A stretch of 64,000 nt of DNA. Source: Hyphomicrobiales bacterium (GTDB taxonomy: Bacteria > Pseudomonadota > Alphaproteobacteria > Rhizobiales > Rhizobiaceae). The translations under genes and the position numbers were made by a program. The notes below the pieces were generated by a model, which was given only the letters and a program-made list of their open reading frames with translations, did not search any database and had not been told where the DNA came from. Positions 25,791 to 34,476 of this stretch are shown here, in pieces. The stretch lies in assembly GCA_900465675.1 (NCBI GenBank), contig UBJR01000017.1, forward strand, positions 82,329-146,328, given 5' to 3'. The first letter of the stretch is position 1, and each line of letters begins with the position of its first letter.

Positions 25791-27749
25791 ATGGATGAAT
25801 TGATCGAACAGTTCGCCATCGAGGCGCGCGAGCTCGTCCAGCAGGCCTCAGACGACCTGATGGCGCTGGAGGCCGACGCCGGCAATCGAGAACATCTGGA
25901 AAGCGCTTTCCGGGCAATCCATACGCTCAAGGGTTCCGTGGGCCTTTTCGACCTCGGCCCGATGAAGGACGTGCTGCATCACGCCGAAAACCTCCTGTCC
26001 CACGCGCGCGCCGGCATGATCGCGGTGGATGCGACCCTTGTCGATCCACTTCTGTCGGTGGTCGAATGGGTGGAAGACAGCATCGACGCGATCGTTGAAA
26101 CCGGCCATCTGTCCGACGCCCAGGACAAACAAGCCTCCCGGCTTTTCGGTCTTTTGAAAGGCGAGATGACCGCGCGCGAAACCGTTGAGGCAATCCGTTC
26201 CTCGACGACAATACCGGAATGGGCGCTCGCACTTGCCGAACGCCTACCGTCCTCTGGCACCCCAGGCACCGTGATCGCCATTCGCTACGAACCGCACCCT
26301 GAATGCTTTTTCAACGGCGACGATCCTCTGGCGACCATCTCGCGCCTGCCGGACCTTCAACATCTGTCACTCTCGCTTACAGAGCCGCCTCCGTCGCCGA
26401 AAAACTACGATCCCTTCCGCTGTAGCCTGGTGATCGAGGCCGTTTGCGGTGGGCCGCTGTCGAAGCTGGAACCAGAGTTCCGCCTGATCCCCGATCAGGT
26501 GAAGCTGGTAGAACTGCCCCGGCCGGGCGATCAACGGACATCCGCCGCAATTGATAGATCGCCGCAACGCCTCACTGATCGCCAGGCGACTATGCGGGTG
26601 GATTCGGCGCGAATCGACAGGCTCATCGAGATTGCCGGCGAGCTGGTCACTGCCAAGAACGGCCTCGTGCCACTCGCCGAGGAGGCGCAAAACCATGGTG
26701 AAGGCGCGCTTGCTAGACGCATCGGCTCCAGCCACGAGGAGATCGAACGGCTTGTGGCCTCGCTTTACAGCGCCGTCACCCAGGCCAGGATGATCCCCCT
26801 GGAGCAGACGTTCCGCCGTTTTCCGCGGCTGGTCCGCGAGACATCCACGAAGCTCGGCAAAGCACTCGATCTGGTGATCGAAGGCGAAACCGTCGAAGCC
26901 GACCGGGAAATCGTCGAAAACCTGTTCGAACCGCTGCTCCACCTCATTCGAAACGGGCTTGACCACGGTATCGAACACGACGGCGAACGCTTGCAATCGT
27001 CGAAGTCGGCGAGAGGGCGCATCCTCCTGCGCGCACGCCAGCGCGGCGACCAGGTCGAAATCGAAGTGACCGACGATGGCCGGGGTATGGACCCGGAGCG
27101 CATCCGCAAGACCGCCGTGGACAGGGGCCTGTTGACCGCAACCAGGGCGGCCTCCCTGCCCGACAGGGATGCGCTGCAGCTTGTCTTCGCGCCAGGTTTC
27201 TCGACCGCGTCGGCAGTATCCGACCTTTCGGGCCGCGGCGTCGGCCTCGACGTTGTGCAACGTTCCATCCACCGGCTCGGCGGTACACTTGACATGCAAA
27301 CTGCGCTTGGATCGGGAACATCCTTTACGCTCAGGCTCCCGATCAGCTTCTCGATGACCCAACTGATGGTCGTCGAAGTGGGAGGCGAACGTTACGGCAT
27401 CCCCATTTCCGACATAGTTGAGACCCAGAGACTACCGCTGCGGGCCGTTCAGCCGATCAGGGCCGGCCGCGCATTCATCCTGCGAGATCGCACCATCCCC
27501 TTGCTTTATCTCGCCGACCTGCTTCAGATCCCGCAGACCGGCGCAGCGTCCGCGGACCTGAAGGTTCTCGTGGTTCGGGCCGGGGAAGACCAAATCGGCG
27601 TGGTGGTCGATGCAATTACAGAACGGGCCGAAACCCTGACGCGGCCGCTATCCGGTTTCCTTCAGGGAGTGACGGGGATAGCTGGTACCACCCTACTCGG
27701 CGACGGCAGGGTCCTGCTCGTGCTCGATCTGGAGGAGCTGATACAATGA
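25791..27749 (+). CDS. cheA: Chemotaxis histidine kinase CheA
   Basis: 652 residues: HPt domain (about 1-105) with phosphorylated H44 in AIHTLKGS, a variable region (about 110-260), dimerisation helices (about 270-335), ATP-binding domain with N box HLIRNGLDHG (H384), G1 DDGRGMD and G2 LSGRGVGLDV, and a C-terminal CheW-like domain from about 520. It phosphorylates CheB and CheY partners. All catalytic boxes are intact. It overlaps the following small gene by 4 bases. Confidence 0.95.
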   Translation: MDELIEQFAIEARELVQQASDDLMALEADAGNREHLESAFRAIHTLKGSVGLFDLGPMKDVLHHAENLLSHARAGMIAVDATLVDPLLSVVEWVEDSIDAIVETGHLSDAQDKQASRLFGLLKGEMTARETVEAIRSSTTIPEWALALAERLPSSGTPGTVIAIRYEPHPECFFNGDDPLATISRLPDLQHLSLSLTEPPPSPKNYDPFRCSLVIEAVCGGPLSKLEPEFRLIPDQVKLVELPRPGDQRTSAAIDRSPQRLTDRQATMRVDSARIDRLIEIAGELVTAKNGLVPLAEEAQNHGEGALARRIGSSHEEIERLVASLYSAVTQARMIPLEQTFRRFPRLVRETSTKLGKALDLVIEGETVEADREIVENLFEPLLHLIRNGLDHGIEHDGERLQSSKSARGRILLRARQRGDQVEIEVTDDGRGMDPERIRKTAVDRGLLTATRAASLPDRDALQLVFAPGFSTASAVSDLSGRGVGLDVVQRSIHRLGGTLDMQTALGSGTSFTLRLPISFSMTQLMVVEVGGERYGIPISDIVETQRLPLRAVQPIRAGRAFILRDRTIPLLYLADLLQIPQTGAASADLKVLVVRAGEDQIGVVVDAITERAETLTRPLSGFLQGVTGIAGTTLLGDGRVLLVLDLEELIQ

Positions 27750-28003
27750 CTATAAGCGTCGATGACAAGGCAATTCGATTGGAAGGTCAATGTGGCGTCG
27801 AGGAAGTCGAGACACTTGTGGACTACATGGATCGCCATCCCGACCTACATATAGACCTGAGCGCCGCGACAACGATCCATACTTCCATTTTGCAAGCATT
27901 GATGGTTTTCCGGCCAACTCTTATGAGCCCCCCTGTATCATCCTTGATATCGGATAGTGTACTACGAGAAATTTACGCTTGTTGCAGGCAATCCGGCCAG
28001 TGA
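27746..28003 (+). CDS. Small STAS-like protein of the che operon
   Basis: 85 residues, start overlapping the cheA stop (ATGA), hence coupled. The pattern IRLEGQCGVEEVETLVDYM..LHIDLSAATTIHTSILQALMVF resembles a short STAS/MlaB fold (strand, helix, strand ending in Thr/Ser loop, helix), though the usual serine motif is loose. It may bind CheA or the downstream regulators. Family assignment is tentative. Confidence 0.6.
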   Translation: MTISVDDKAIRLEGQCGVEEVETLVDYMDRHPDLHIDLSAATTIHTSILQALMVFRPTLMSPPVSSLISDSVLREIYACCRQSGQ

Positions 28004-28095
28004 TAGGCTATCCAACGAGCGAATGCTCCTGCACAAACATACGTGTTACAGGTCATAAGTATGCATAGGTTCGCAATGATATGTCGGGGAATGAA

Positions 28096-28479
28096 ATGAC
28101 TGTTACAGTCCTGGTCGTGGATGATAGCAAACTGGCTCGCATTGTCGCGGGCAAGGCGATTGCCGCCTTGCAGCCCGATTGGACGCGTGTCGAAGCCGGC
28201 AGTGCTGCGGATGCCTTGACGCTCGTGGGCTCCCAGCATATCGACGTGGCGATACTGGATTTCAATATGCCGGATAAAGATGGCCTTGAGCTGGCATCGG
28301 AGCTGCGGTCCGCCCACCCTCACATGCCGATCGCGGTGATTACCGCGAACGTCCAGGACGAAATTGTCGCTCGCGTGCGTGCCCTTAACGCCACATTCGT
28401 CGCCAAGCCGGTAACACAGGACGCGCTCAGCCCTTTTATTGCAGGGGCCGCTCTTCGGCTCAAGAAAGCCGGCACATGA
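28096..28479 (+). CDS. CheY-type response regulator
   Basis: 127 residues from ATG 28096 (GGGGA just upstream; an alternative ATG at 28081 gives 132). Receiver domain with acidic pair DD (9-10), phosphoacceptor D55 in AILDFNMPDKDG, Thr in VITAN and Lys in FVAKPV. It is the likely phosphorylation target of the CheA in this operon. The stop overlaps the cheC-like start. Confidence 0.88.
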   Translation: MTVTVLVVDDSKLARIVAGKAIAALQPDWTRVEAGSAADALTLVGSQHIDVAILDFNMPDKDGLELASELRSAHPHMPIAVITANVQDEIVARVRALNATFVAKPVTQDALSPFIAGAALRLKKAGT

Positions 28480-29114
28480 CGGACGATACGATCGACCTCA
28501 ACGAACTCGAGCGCGACGCGCTGACCGAACTCGTGAATATCGGCGTCAGCCGCGCGGCCGCAAGCCTGCGCAAGATGGTCGAAAAAGAAGTCATCCTTTC
28601 GGTGCCATCGGTCGAGATCGTTACCAGGAAATCCGCCGCGTCCCTGATCGGCCAACGGGAGAGCGAAGCTCTCATAGCCGTGCAGCAGCAGTTCGAGGGC
28701 CCGTTCTCTGGCCGGGCGCTGCTGATCTTCCCGCAAAGCAACGGCCTGTCGCTCGTGCGCGCCATTGTTGGTGATGAAATGGAAGAGGCAGAGCTTCTCG
28801 AGATGGAAGACGAGGCGCTCGCCGAGACCGGCAACGTCATACTCAACGGCTGTCTCGGCTCCATGGCGAACATGCTGCAGCATAGCTTGAAAATGTCGCT
28901 CCCAGATGTGCTGCGCGGCGACAGCAGCCTGCTCTTCGAGGTTTACAACCGAAGCGGCGAAGGAAGTTTCGTGCTATTCCTGTACATTAACTTTTCTGTC
29001 CGGGAACGTGATATCCGCGGCTACATCGCGATGATCATGGACTTGCCGTCCATGGAGAAGCTGAAGCAGCTCATTGGCGATTTTATCGACCGTGTAATGA
29101 CGGATACCGAGTAG
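28476..29114 (+). CDS. CheC/CheX-family phosphatase
   Basis: 212 residues with two copies of the CheC signature helix: ELVNIGVSRAAASLRKM (about 18-34) and ETGNVILNGCLGSMANML (about 115-132). CheC proteins dephosphorylate CheY-P, and no CheZ is present here. CheC is less common in alphaproteobacteria than in Gram-positives. It overlaps the cheY-like gene by 4 bases. Confidence 0.8.
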   Translation: MTDDTIDLNELERDALTELVNIGVSRAAASLRKMVEKEVILSVPSVEIVTRKSAASLIGQRESEALIAVQQQFEGPFSGRALLIFPQSNGLSLVRAIVGDEMEEAELLEMEDEALAETGNVILNGCLGSMANMLQHSLKMSLPDVLRGDSSLLFEVYNRSGEGSFVLFLYINFSVRERDIRGYIAMIMDLPSMEKLKQLIGDFIDRVMTDTE

Positions 29115-29144
29115 CACAAACCCGAATTAGCATTGGCGAACTTC

Positions 29145-31505
29145 ATGACAAATAGTGCCGATAACCCGGTGATCGACCGTGAACGTTCGCAGATGGACGC
29201 GGCACAACGACGTCTGCAGTTGGTTCTGGAAGCAGCTGGCGCGACTTGCAGCTGGGAATGGGATATTGCCGAAAAGCGCCTTGTGGCAGACGCGCGTTTT
29301 GCCTCCATAACCGACCAAGACCCAGTCGCGCTGGCCGAAGGCGTCGCGACCGACCGGTTCTTCGCCTCCATCCATCCCGACGACCTGAAGCGGGTGAAAA
29401 TTGCTGTTGCGGGGATTCTGGCCGGCTCGGAGGTCTTTTCCAAGGAATATAGGCTGCTGCGCAACGATGGTGGTTATCGCTGGGTCCGTGCCAGCGGACG
29501 GGCGATCCGCAACGCAGACGACGAGCCGGTAAAGTTCGTCGGCACTCTTGTCGACATCACCGAACAGAAGCGCAGCGACGAGCAACTTCGCATCGCCCAG
29601 TCTGCAGGCGGCATCGGTACTTTCGAATATATCGTCGGCTACGGCACGATCCGCGTCTCGGAACAGTTCTGTCGACTGTTCGGCCTACATCCGACAAAAA
29701 TATTACCGGTCAAGACCCTCAACGACCTCATTTATCCCGGCGACAAACCTATTATTGATCTCAGCGATCCCAATAGTCTTCAGAGCGAACATAACATCGA
29801 GTTTCGGGTCGCGCGCGCCGACGACGGAGAAGAGCGCTGGCTCGCACGCCGCGGCGAATATGTGGAGAACATCGAGACCAGCGGCCGGCGCTACGTCGGC
29901 GTCATCTTTGATATAACCGATGCCAGGAAAACGCAGGAAAGTCTGCGGCATGCCAACGAGAAGCTTGCCGAGATAGCGCGTGACAGCATTCGTGAGCGGG
30001 ACCGCGTCTGGAAAAACTCGCGAGACCTTCTCGTCGTAATCGATACGAATGGGGTGTTCAGGGATGTCAGCCCGTCCTGGCGTGACATTCTCGGTCACAT
30101 ACCGGGTGAGGTCATCGGCAAAAGAGTACTCGACTTCGTCTGGGCGGAGGACCGTGACCAGACGCAGCCCGACCTAAAGAGGGCCTCAGAGAACACCCAT
30201 ACAGCGCTTGAAGTGCGACTCACCCATCACGATGGTTCGCCTCGGGTGATTTCTTGGATGACCTCCCGCGAAGACGACCGCATCTACGCATATGGTCGCG
30301 ATGTCACGCTCGACAAGCAACAGAAAGCGGTCCTTGAGGAAACGGAAGCCCAATTGCGGCAAGCTCAAAAAATGGAAGCTGTTGGTCAGCTCACTGGTGG
30401 TATCGCGCACGATTTCAATAACATGCTCACGGGGGTGATCGGCGCTCTATCCATCATCAAGAGACGGATTGCTGCCAAAAAAACCGATGATCTCGACAAG
30501 TTTATCGATGCAGCGACATCGTCCGCGCATCGCGCTGCATCACTCACTCATCGCCTACTTGCCTTTTCCCGCCGCCAGTCCCTTGATCGGCAACCTGTCG
30601 ACGTAACGAAACTCGTTGTTTCCATGGAGGAGTTGTTTCGTCGGACCCTTGGGGAGCAGGTAAAACTGCAGATTATTCCGGCACCCGAGACCTGGAACGC
30701 GATCACCGATGCCAACCAGCTCGAGAGCGCTATCCTCAATCTGGTCATCAATGCCCGCGATGCGATGCCGGATGGTGGTCAGTTGACCATTGAGACTGCA
30801 AATGTTGGTTTTACCAAGGCCGACCTCGCCCACGGCGAGACCTTGGAACCCGGGAATTACGTCGTGATCGCCGTGAGTGACACCGGCACGGGCATGTCGC
30901 AAGCGACGATTGATAAGGCATTTGATCCCTTTTTCACGACAAAGCCGATCGGACAGGGTACGGGTCTCGGTTTGTCGATGATTTATGGCTTTGCGCAGCA
31001 ATCGGGGGGCCATGCCCGCATTTATAGCGAAATCGGCATCGGCACGACGATCAAGCTGTACCTTCCGGGAGGAACGGCAACCGAAGCAGGGGCGCCCACC
31101 CAACAGAAACCCGCAATTTCCCTGCCGCGCGGCGACGGGGAAACCGTCCTTGTTATCGAGGATGATGACTCCGTTCGCATGCTCGTCGTCGACGTACTCA
31201 AGGAGCTCGGGTACCGCGTGATTGAAACAGTTGACGGCAACCAAGCCCTGCCCGTGATCGAAGGGTCTGAACGTATCGATTTGCTGGTTTCGGACGTTGG
31301 CCTTCCGGGATTGAACGGGCGCCAAATCGCGGAAATCGCCGTCGCCGCCCGTCCCGGTCTGAAAGTTCTATTCATCACCGGCTACGCCGCAGCCGCCGCC
31401 GCCAGAGCTGAATTTCTCGGCCCTGGTATGGAGATGATCACAAAACCCTTTGCGATTGATGATCTTGCCCAGAAAGTGAGAATGATGCTGACGGTTATCG
31501 GCTGA
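29145..31505 (+). CDS. Multi-PAS hybrid sensor histidine kinase
   Basis: 786 residues from ATG 29145 (a TTG at 29133 is also in frame). Three PAS domains (about 15-130, 140-265, 290-400), no membrane segment, HisKA with H422 in GGIAHDFNNML, ATPase boxes NLVINARDAMPDG, DTGTGM and GQGTGLGLSM, and a C-terminal receiver (about 665-785) with D717 in VSDVGLPG. The type is a soluble hybrid kinase common in rhizobia. It begins 30 bases after the cheC-like gene and may feed or read the same chemotaxis-like pathway. Confidence 0.88.
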   Translation: MTNSADNPVIDRERSQMDAAQRRLQLVLEAAGATCSWEWDIAEKRLVADARFASITDQDPVALAEGVATDRFFASIHPDDLKRVKIAVAGILAGSEVFSKEYRLLRNDGGYRWVRASGRAIRNADDEPVKFVGTLVDITEQKRSDEQLRIAQSAGGIGTFEYIVGYGTIRVSEQFCRLFGLHPTKILPVKTLNDLIYPGDKPIIDLSDPNSLQSEHNIEFRVARADDGEERWLARRGEYVENIETSGRRYVGVIFDITDARKTQESLRHANEKLAEIARDSIRERDRVWKNSRDLLVVIDTNGVFRDVSPSWRDILGHIPGEVIGKRVLDFVWAEDRDQTQPDLKRASENTHTALEVRLTHHDGSPRVISWMTSREDDRIYAYGRDVTLDKQQKAVLEETEAQLRQAQKMEAVGQLTGGIAHDFNNMLTGVIGALSIIKRRIAAKKTDDLDKFIDAATSSAHRAASLTHRLLAFSRRQSLDRQPVDVTKLVVSMEELFRRTLGEQVKLQIIPAPETWNAITDANQLESAILNLVINARDAMPDGGQLTIETANVGFTKADLAHGETLEPGNYVVIAVSDTGTGMSQATIDKAFDPFFTTKPIGQGTGLGLSMIYGFAQQSGGHARIYSEIGIGTTIKLYLPGGTATEAGAPTQQKPAISLPRGDGETVLVIEDDDSVRMLVVDVLKELGYRVIETVDGNQALPVIEGSERIDLLVSDVGLPGLNGRQIAEIAVAARPGLKVLFITGYAAAAAARAEFLGPGMEMITKPFAIDDLAQKVRMMLTVIG

Positions 31506-31665
31506 GATGCCTACCTGACGTCCACACTCGCTTCCATCGTAATGGCTGGCAGAGTCGGATCGACGAAGTGATTCCGTGGAGGGAAAGCGTTCGCAAACCT
31601 TTCCGCCGACCAGACTGCGCCTCCGTCTGCAACAGCTCGCTCTTCGTCGGTCCCGACAGCAGGTG

Positions 31666-32712
31666 TCAAGGTTTGGATCTGAGACTGGCGCCGACACGGT
31701 TCAGCGACGGCAGCTCGACCCTGACGTGAAGGTCTTGGTCGCGCCACTCCCGACTTATTTTGCCACCAAGTTGCTTCTCCAGCACGGCGCCAAGCAAAAC
31801 AGTGCCGAAGCCCTTCCGGGGCGTAGCGCCGTTCTTGATGCCCTGCTCGCGCCACTCAATCGTCAGCCCGTTGTCCGCCTGTCGCCAGGTGACAGTCAGG
31901 CTTCCCTCAGGATGCGAGAGCGCTCCATGCACCGCAGCGTTTGCGGCAAGCTCATGAATTGCCAGTCCGAGTGGCTGAACCGAAGGCGCGGGGATCATGA
32001 CCGACGGACCGCTGATCTCGACAGCTTTAGCCCCGTAGGCACTGATCTGCAGCGATATGATGTCGTGGAGCGAGGCCTCCTGCCAGCCATTCTCGGCGAG
32101 CAGCATGTGGGTTCTGGCAAGCGCCTGAACCCGCTGCTGAACGGACGCGGCATAGGCAGCGGCGTTGTCGGATCGTGTCAGGCGCACGATGCTATCGACG
32201 ATGGCCAGCACGTTCTTCGTTCTGTGGTCCACCTCCAGCAGCAAACGGTGCTCAGCCTCTTCGAGCGTCTGGACCTTCCGATATTCGGTGACGTCGATCT
32301 GGGACGCAAAATAATAGGCAAGACGACCGTCGTCGTCCCTGATGGGGCTGAGATGAAGCTGGTTCCAAAAGGCACTTCCGTCCTTCCTATAGTTGAGGAT
32401 TTCGACTGTGCCCTCGCGCTCAGCGCCGATGATGGCCCGTATCTGGGCGACAGACTCTCTCGATGTGTTCTCTCCCTGCAGAAGCCGACAGTTCCGTCCC
32501 ACGAGATCTTGCGCGTCATAGCCGGTGAGGTGAAGGAAAGCTTCGTTTGCAAGAACAAGTGGGTAGTCGGGCTGACGGGCATCCGCGACCACAATAGGCA
32601 TCCGCGTTCGCTGAAACGCGAATGCAGCGAGCTCCTTGTGATCGACCATCCCTTGTGTGGAGGCCGCGGCCGGCTTGTCCCCATGAATGTCTGACGGCTT
32701 GGCTTCGATCAC
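31666..32712 (-). CDS. LOV-domain HWE histidine kinase (blue-light/redox sensor)
   Basis: 348 residues. The N-terminal PAS domain carries the LOV flavin signature GRNCRLLQG with the photoactive C75, then NYRKDGSAFWNQLHLSPIRD. The kinase part is of the HWE class: H163 in EVDHRTKNVLA, HELAANAAVHGAL as N box, and WREQG as the WxE element. In Brucella and Rhizobium leguminosarum such LOV kinases respond to blue light, and HWE kinases typically act on the PhyR/NepR/EcfG general stress pathway. It is transcribed away from a gene cluster with EcfG-like promoters. No receiver or PhyR gene is nearby. Confidence 0.9.
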   Translation of the reverse strand: MIEAKPSDIHGDKPAAASTQGMVDHKELAAFAFQRTRMPIVVADARQPDYPLVLANEAFLHLTGYDAQDLVGRNCRLLQGENTSRESVAQIRAIIGAEREGTVEILNYRKDGSAFWNQLHLSPIRDDDGRLAYYFASQIDVTEYRKVQTLEEAEHRLLLEVDHRTKNVLAIVDSIVRLTRSDNAAAYAASVQQRVQALARTHMLLAENGWQEASLHDIISLQISAYGAKAVEISGPSVMIPAPSVQPLGLAIHELAANAAVHGALSHPEGSLTVTWRQADNGLTIEWREQGIKNGATPRKGFGTVLLGAVLEKQLGGKISREWRDQDLHVRVELPSLNRVGASLRSKP

Positions 32713-32831
32713 GGCTCACCCTGTGTGCTCACTGGATTAATACAACGTCGAAGCCAGACAAATGTTTCGCCGAACACGACATCGGGCAGCGTCTTGAGGT
32801 CCGAGACCGTTTGGAACATGCAAGTCTTCGG

Positions 32832-33053
32832 TTAAACGCTATAAGCAGGCTCTGCGGCACCGCAGGTCAGATCACTCGATCTATTTTCCGTGATGTCGTA
32901 CGGCTTCGGATAGGAAGCTTCGTAACGGGGATGGCAGCAGGTTGCGGCAATGACGGCCATCATGAGCACGACGATCGAGATGGTGACCAAGACGATCCTC
33001 ATCGGATTCTTCTGTTTCGTATGAACTACTGCGACGCTCGCGGGTTCCGCCAT
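32832..33053 (-). CDS. Possible small membrane protein
   Basis: 73 residues with one hydrophobic helix (RIVLVTISIVVLMMAVIAAT) followed by a Cys-Cys and a polar tail. AAGG stands near the ATG, and an internal ATG (MRIVL) would give a protein starting at the helix. No family recognised. It lies upstream of the LOV kinase gene on the same strand. Weakly supported. Confidence 0.35.
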   Translation of the reverse strand: MAEPASVAVVHTKQKNPMRIVLVTISIVVLMMAVIAATCCHPRYEASYPKPYDITENRSSDLTCGAAEPAYSV

Positions 33054-33181
33054 CGCGCCTTATCCGCCCATTTACGGAAAGCTTGCGTTGTCAGTGGAGC
33101 TCGAGCTTTTGAAGAAAAATTCGATCACAACGAATTCGATCAGCTCTTTAGTGTCACACACGTCCGCAGCAGCGACGTCTC

Positions 33182-33206
33182 GGAACTGGATCCTTCTCTG
33201 GAAGTT
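33182..33206 (+). promoter_or_regulatory. EcfG/RpoE2-type promoter candidate for the glycan operon
   Basis: GGAAC (33182-33186), 16 bases, AGTT (33203-33206). The predicted start is about 40 bases before the first glycosyltransferase ATG. Confidence 0.55.
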
Positions 33207-33253
33207 AAGTGGTAGTGCCGCCTCACAGACTACCGTGTCGACATCAATTAGGT

Positions 33254-34408
33254 ATGTTTATGAAGCTGCGCCGTATCGTCATCATTAGCGACTATCAGGA
33301 CGGAGCGTTGGGTGATGACGACATTCCGTCCGTAAACGCATATCGCCACCAATGGCTGAGTGGGTCGAGAGGCTGCTTCCCCAAGCCGGTTTCGGACCTT
33401 GGAGCCGTGACGGTCGATGGAGGATATCTCGAACGGTTACCGTTGGCCGCACTCAAGGACGGTCTTGTAGATTGCTGTGAAATCTGGACGCACTGGCGTG
33501 GCAATGCGCCGCCTCCAGACTGGACGACAGGTAGTCGATTTCTTACGCGCCGTGCGTTTCGCATGAACGGACCGGAAGCCCCTTTCGCATCGAACGATAT
33601 GCTCGGGCATATTGCGGCATTTGGGCCACCGGACATTCTCTGCGTGTGGGGCCTTGGTGTCTGCGAAGACATCATTCTTGCCTGCCAAGACAGCTTCAAG
33701 ATCTACAATTCTATCGATGCACCGGCGCTTCGGGTGCCCTCGGAGGTGAGCCGTCATTTCGATCTCGTGTTGACCGGCGCCGAATGGCAGTCGGACGTGG
33801 TGAAGGCCCGTCATCCAGCAATGCGAACGGAGGTTATGCCGGTCGGTCCTGAATTCGCCTCCGATGTGACATTCCGCCCATTAAACATCCCGAAGACGCA
33901 CGACATAATCTACGTGGCAGCCGCGCAGCACTACAAACGACACGATATCCTGTTCGACGCGCTCGCGCGGCTTCCAAGGTCGCTGCGCGCATTGTGCGTA
34001 TCCGGCTATGGCGAACTCGTCCCGGAATTGCGCAACCACGCACAACGGCTGGGCATCGACGTCGAGTTCTTCGGACCGCCCGGAGTTCCCTTCGACGAGG
34101 TCAATCGCCTGATGAACCGGGCACGGATCGGCGTTGTCTGTGGTATAGACGACGGAGCGCCGGCAATCCTGACGGAATACATGCTGGCAGGCATTCCGGT
34201 TCTGGCCAACAGCGAGCTCTGCTGCGGGCTCCAGTACCTGACCCCGGAAACTGGTCGCACGGCGTCCGCGATGGACTTTCACGAGGGTATTCTCGACTTG
34301 CTTGGATGTGCAGACACGTTGCGTCCTCGCGTCGTTGTGCTCGCTCGCTGGACCTGGCCGCATAGCGCACGCAAACTCAGGCAGTTGATCACAGGCACCG
34401 AAAACTGA
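33254..34408 (+). CDS. Glycosyltransferase (GT-B, GT4-like), first gene of glycan operon
   Basis: 384 residues from ATG 33254 (ATG 33260 possible). The second half has the GT-B donor-binding pattern: DIIYVAAAQHYKRHDILFDAL, then GIDVEFFGPPG and DDGAPAILTEYMLAGIPVLANS with the E of the EX7E-type element. The N-terminal half is unusual (DGALGDDDIPSVNAYRHQWL). No signal peptide or membrane helix is seen, so it is cytosolic or peripheral. Donor and acceptor are unknown. It lies 68 bases upstream of the GT-mutase fusion, with an EcfG-like promoter on each side. Confidence 0.82.
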   Translation: MFMKLRRIVIISDYQDGALGDDDIPSVNAYRHQWLSGSRGCFPKPVSDLGAVTVDGGYLERLPLAALKDGLVDCCEIWTHWRGNAPPPDWTTGSRFLTRRAFRMNGPEAPFASNDMLGHIAAFGPPDILCVWGLGVCEDIILACQDSFKIYNSIDAPALRVPSEVSRHFDLVLTGAEWQSDVVKARHPAMRTEVMPVGPEFASDVTFRPLNIPKTHDIIYVAAAQHYKRHDILFDALARLPRSLRALCVSGYGELVPELRNHAQRLGIDVEFFGPPGVPFDEVNRLMNRARIGVVCGIDDGAPAILTEYMLAGIPVLANSELCCGLQYLTPETGRTASAMDFHEGILDLLGCADTLRPRVVVLARWTWPHSARKLRQLITGTEN

Positions 34409-34425
34409 CGCCCATTTCGCCCGAC

Positions 34426-34450
34426 GGAACTTTCGCAAGGAACCGAAGTT
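34426..34450 (+). promoter_or_regulatory. EcfG/RpoE2-type promoter candidate before the GT-mutase fusion
   Basis: GGAAC (34426-34430), 16 bases, AGTT (34447-34450). It sits in the 68-base gap before the ATG at 34477, giving a predicted leader of about 20 bases that still includes the GAGG ribosome site. Confidence 0.5.
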
Positions 34451-34476
34451 GGGGTTATGAAGTAACGAGGTGTTTG

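Noticed and set aside
31576..32694. Long plus-strand ORF opposite the LOV-HWE kinase
   Set aside because: The minus strand has full LOV and HWE motifs, while the plus-strand text has no recognisable domain and is a codon-bias shadow.
32813..32837. GGAAC at 32813 as an EcfG promoter
   Set aside because: The bases 16 positions downstream are AAAC, with no GTT at the required spacing.
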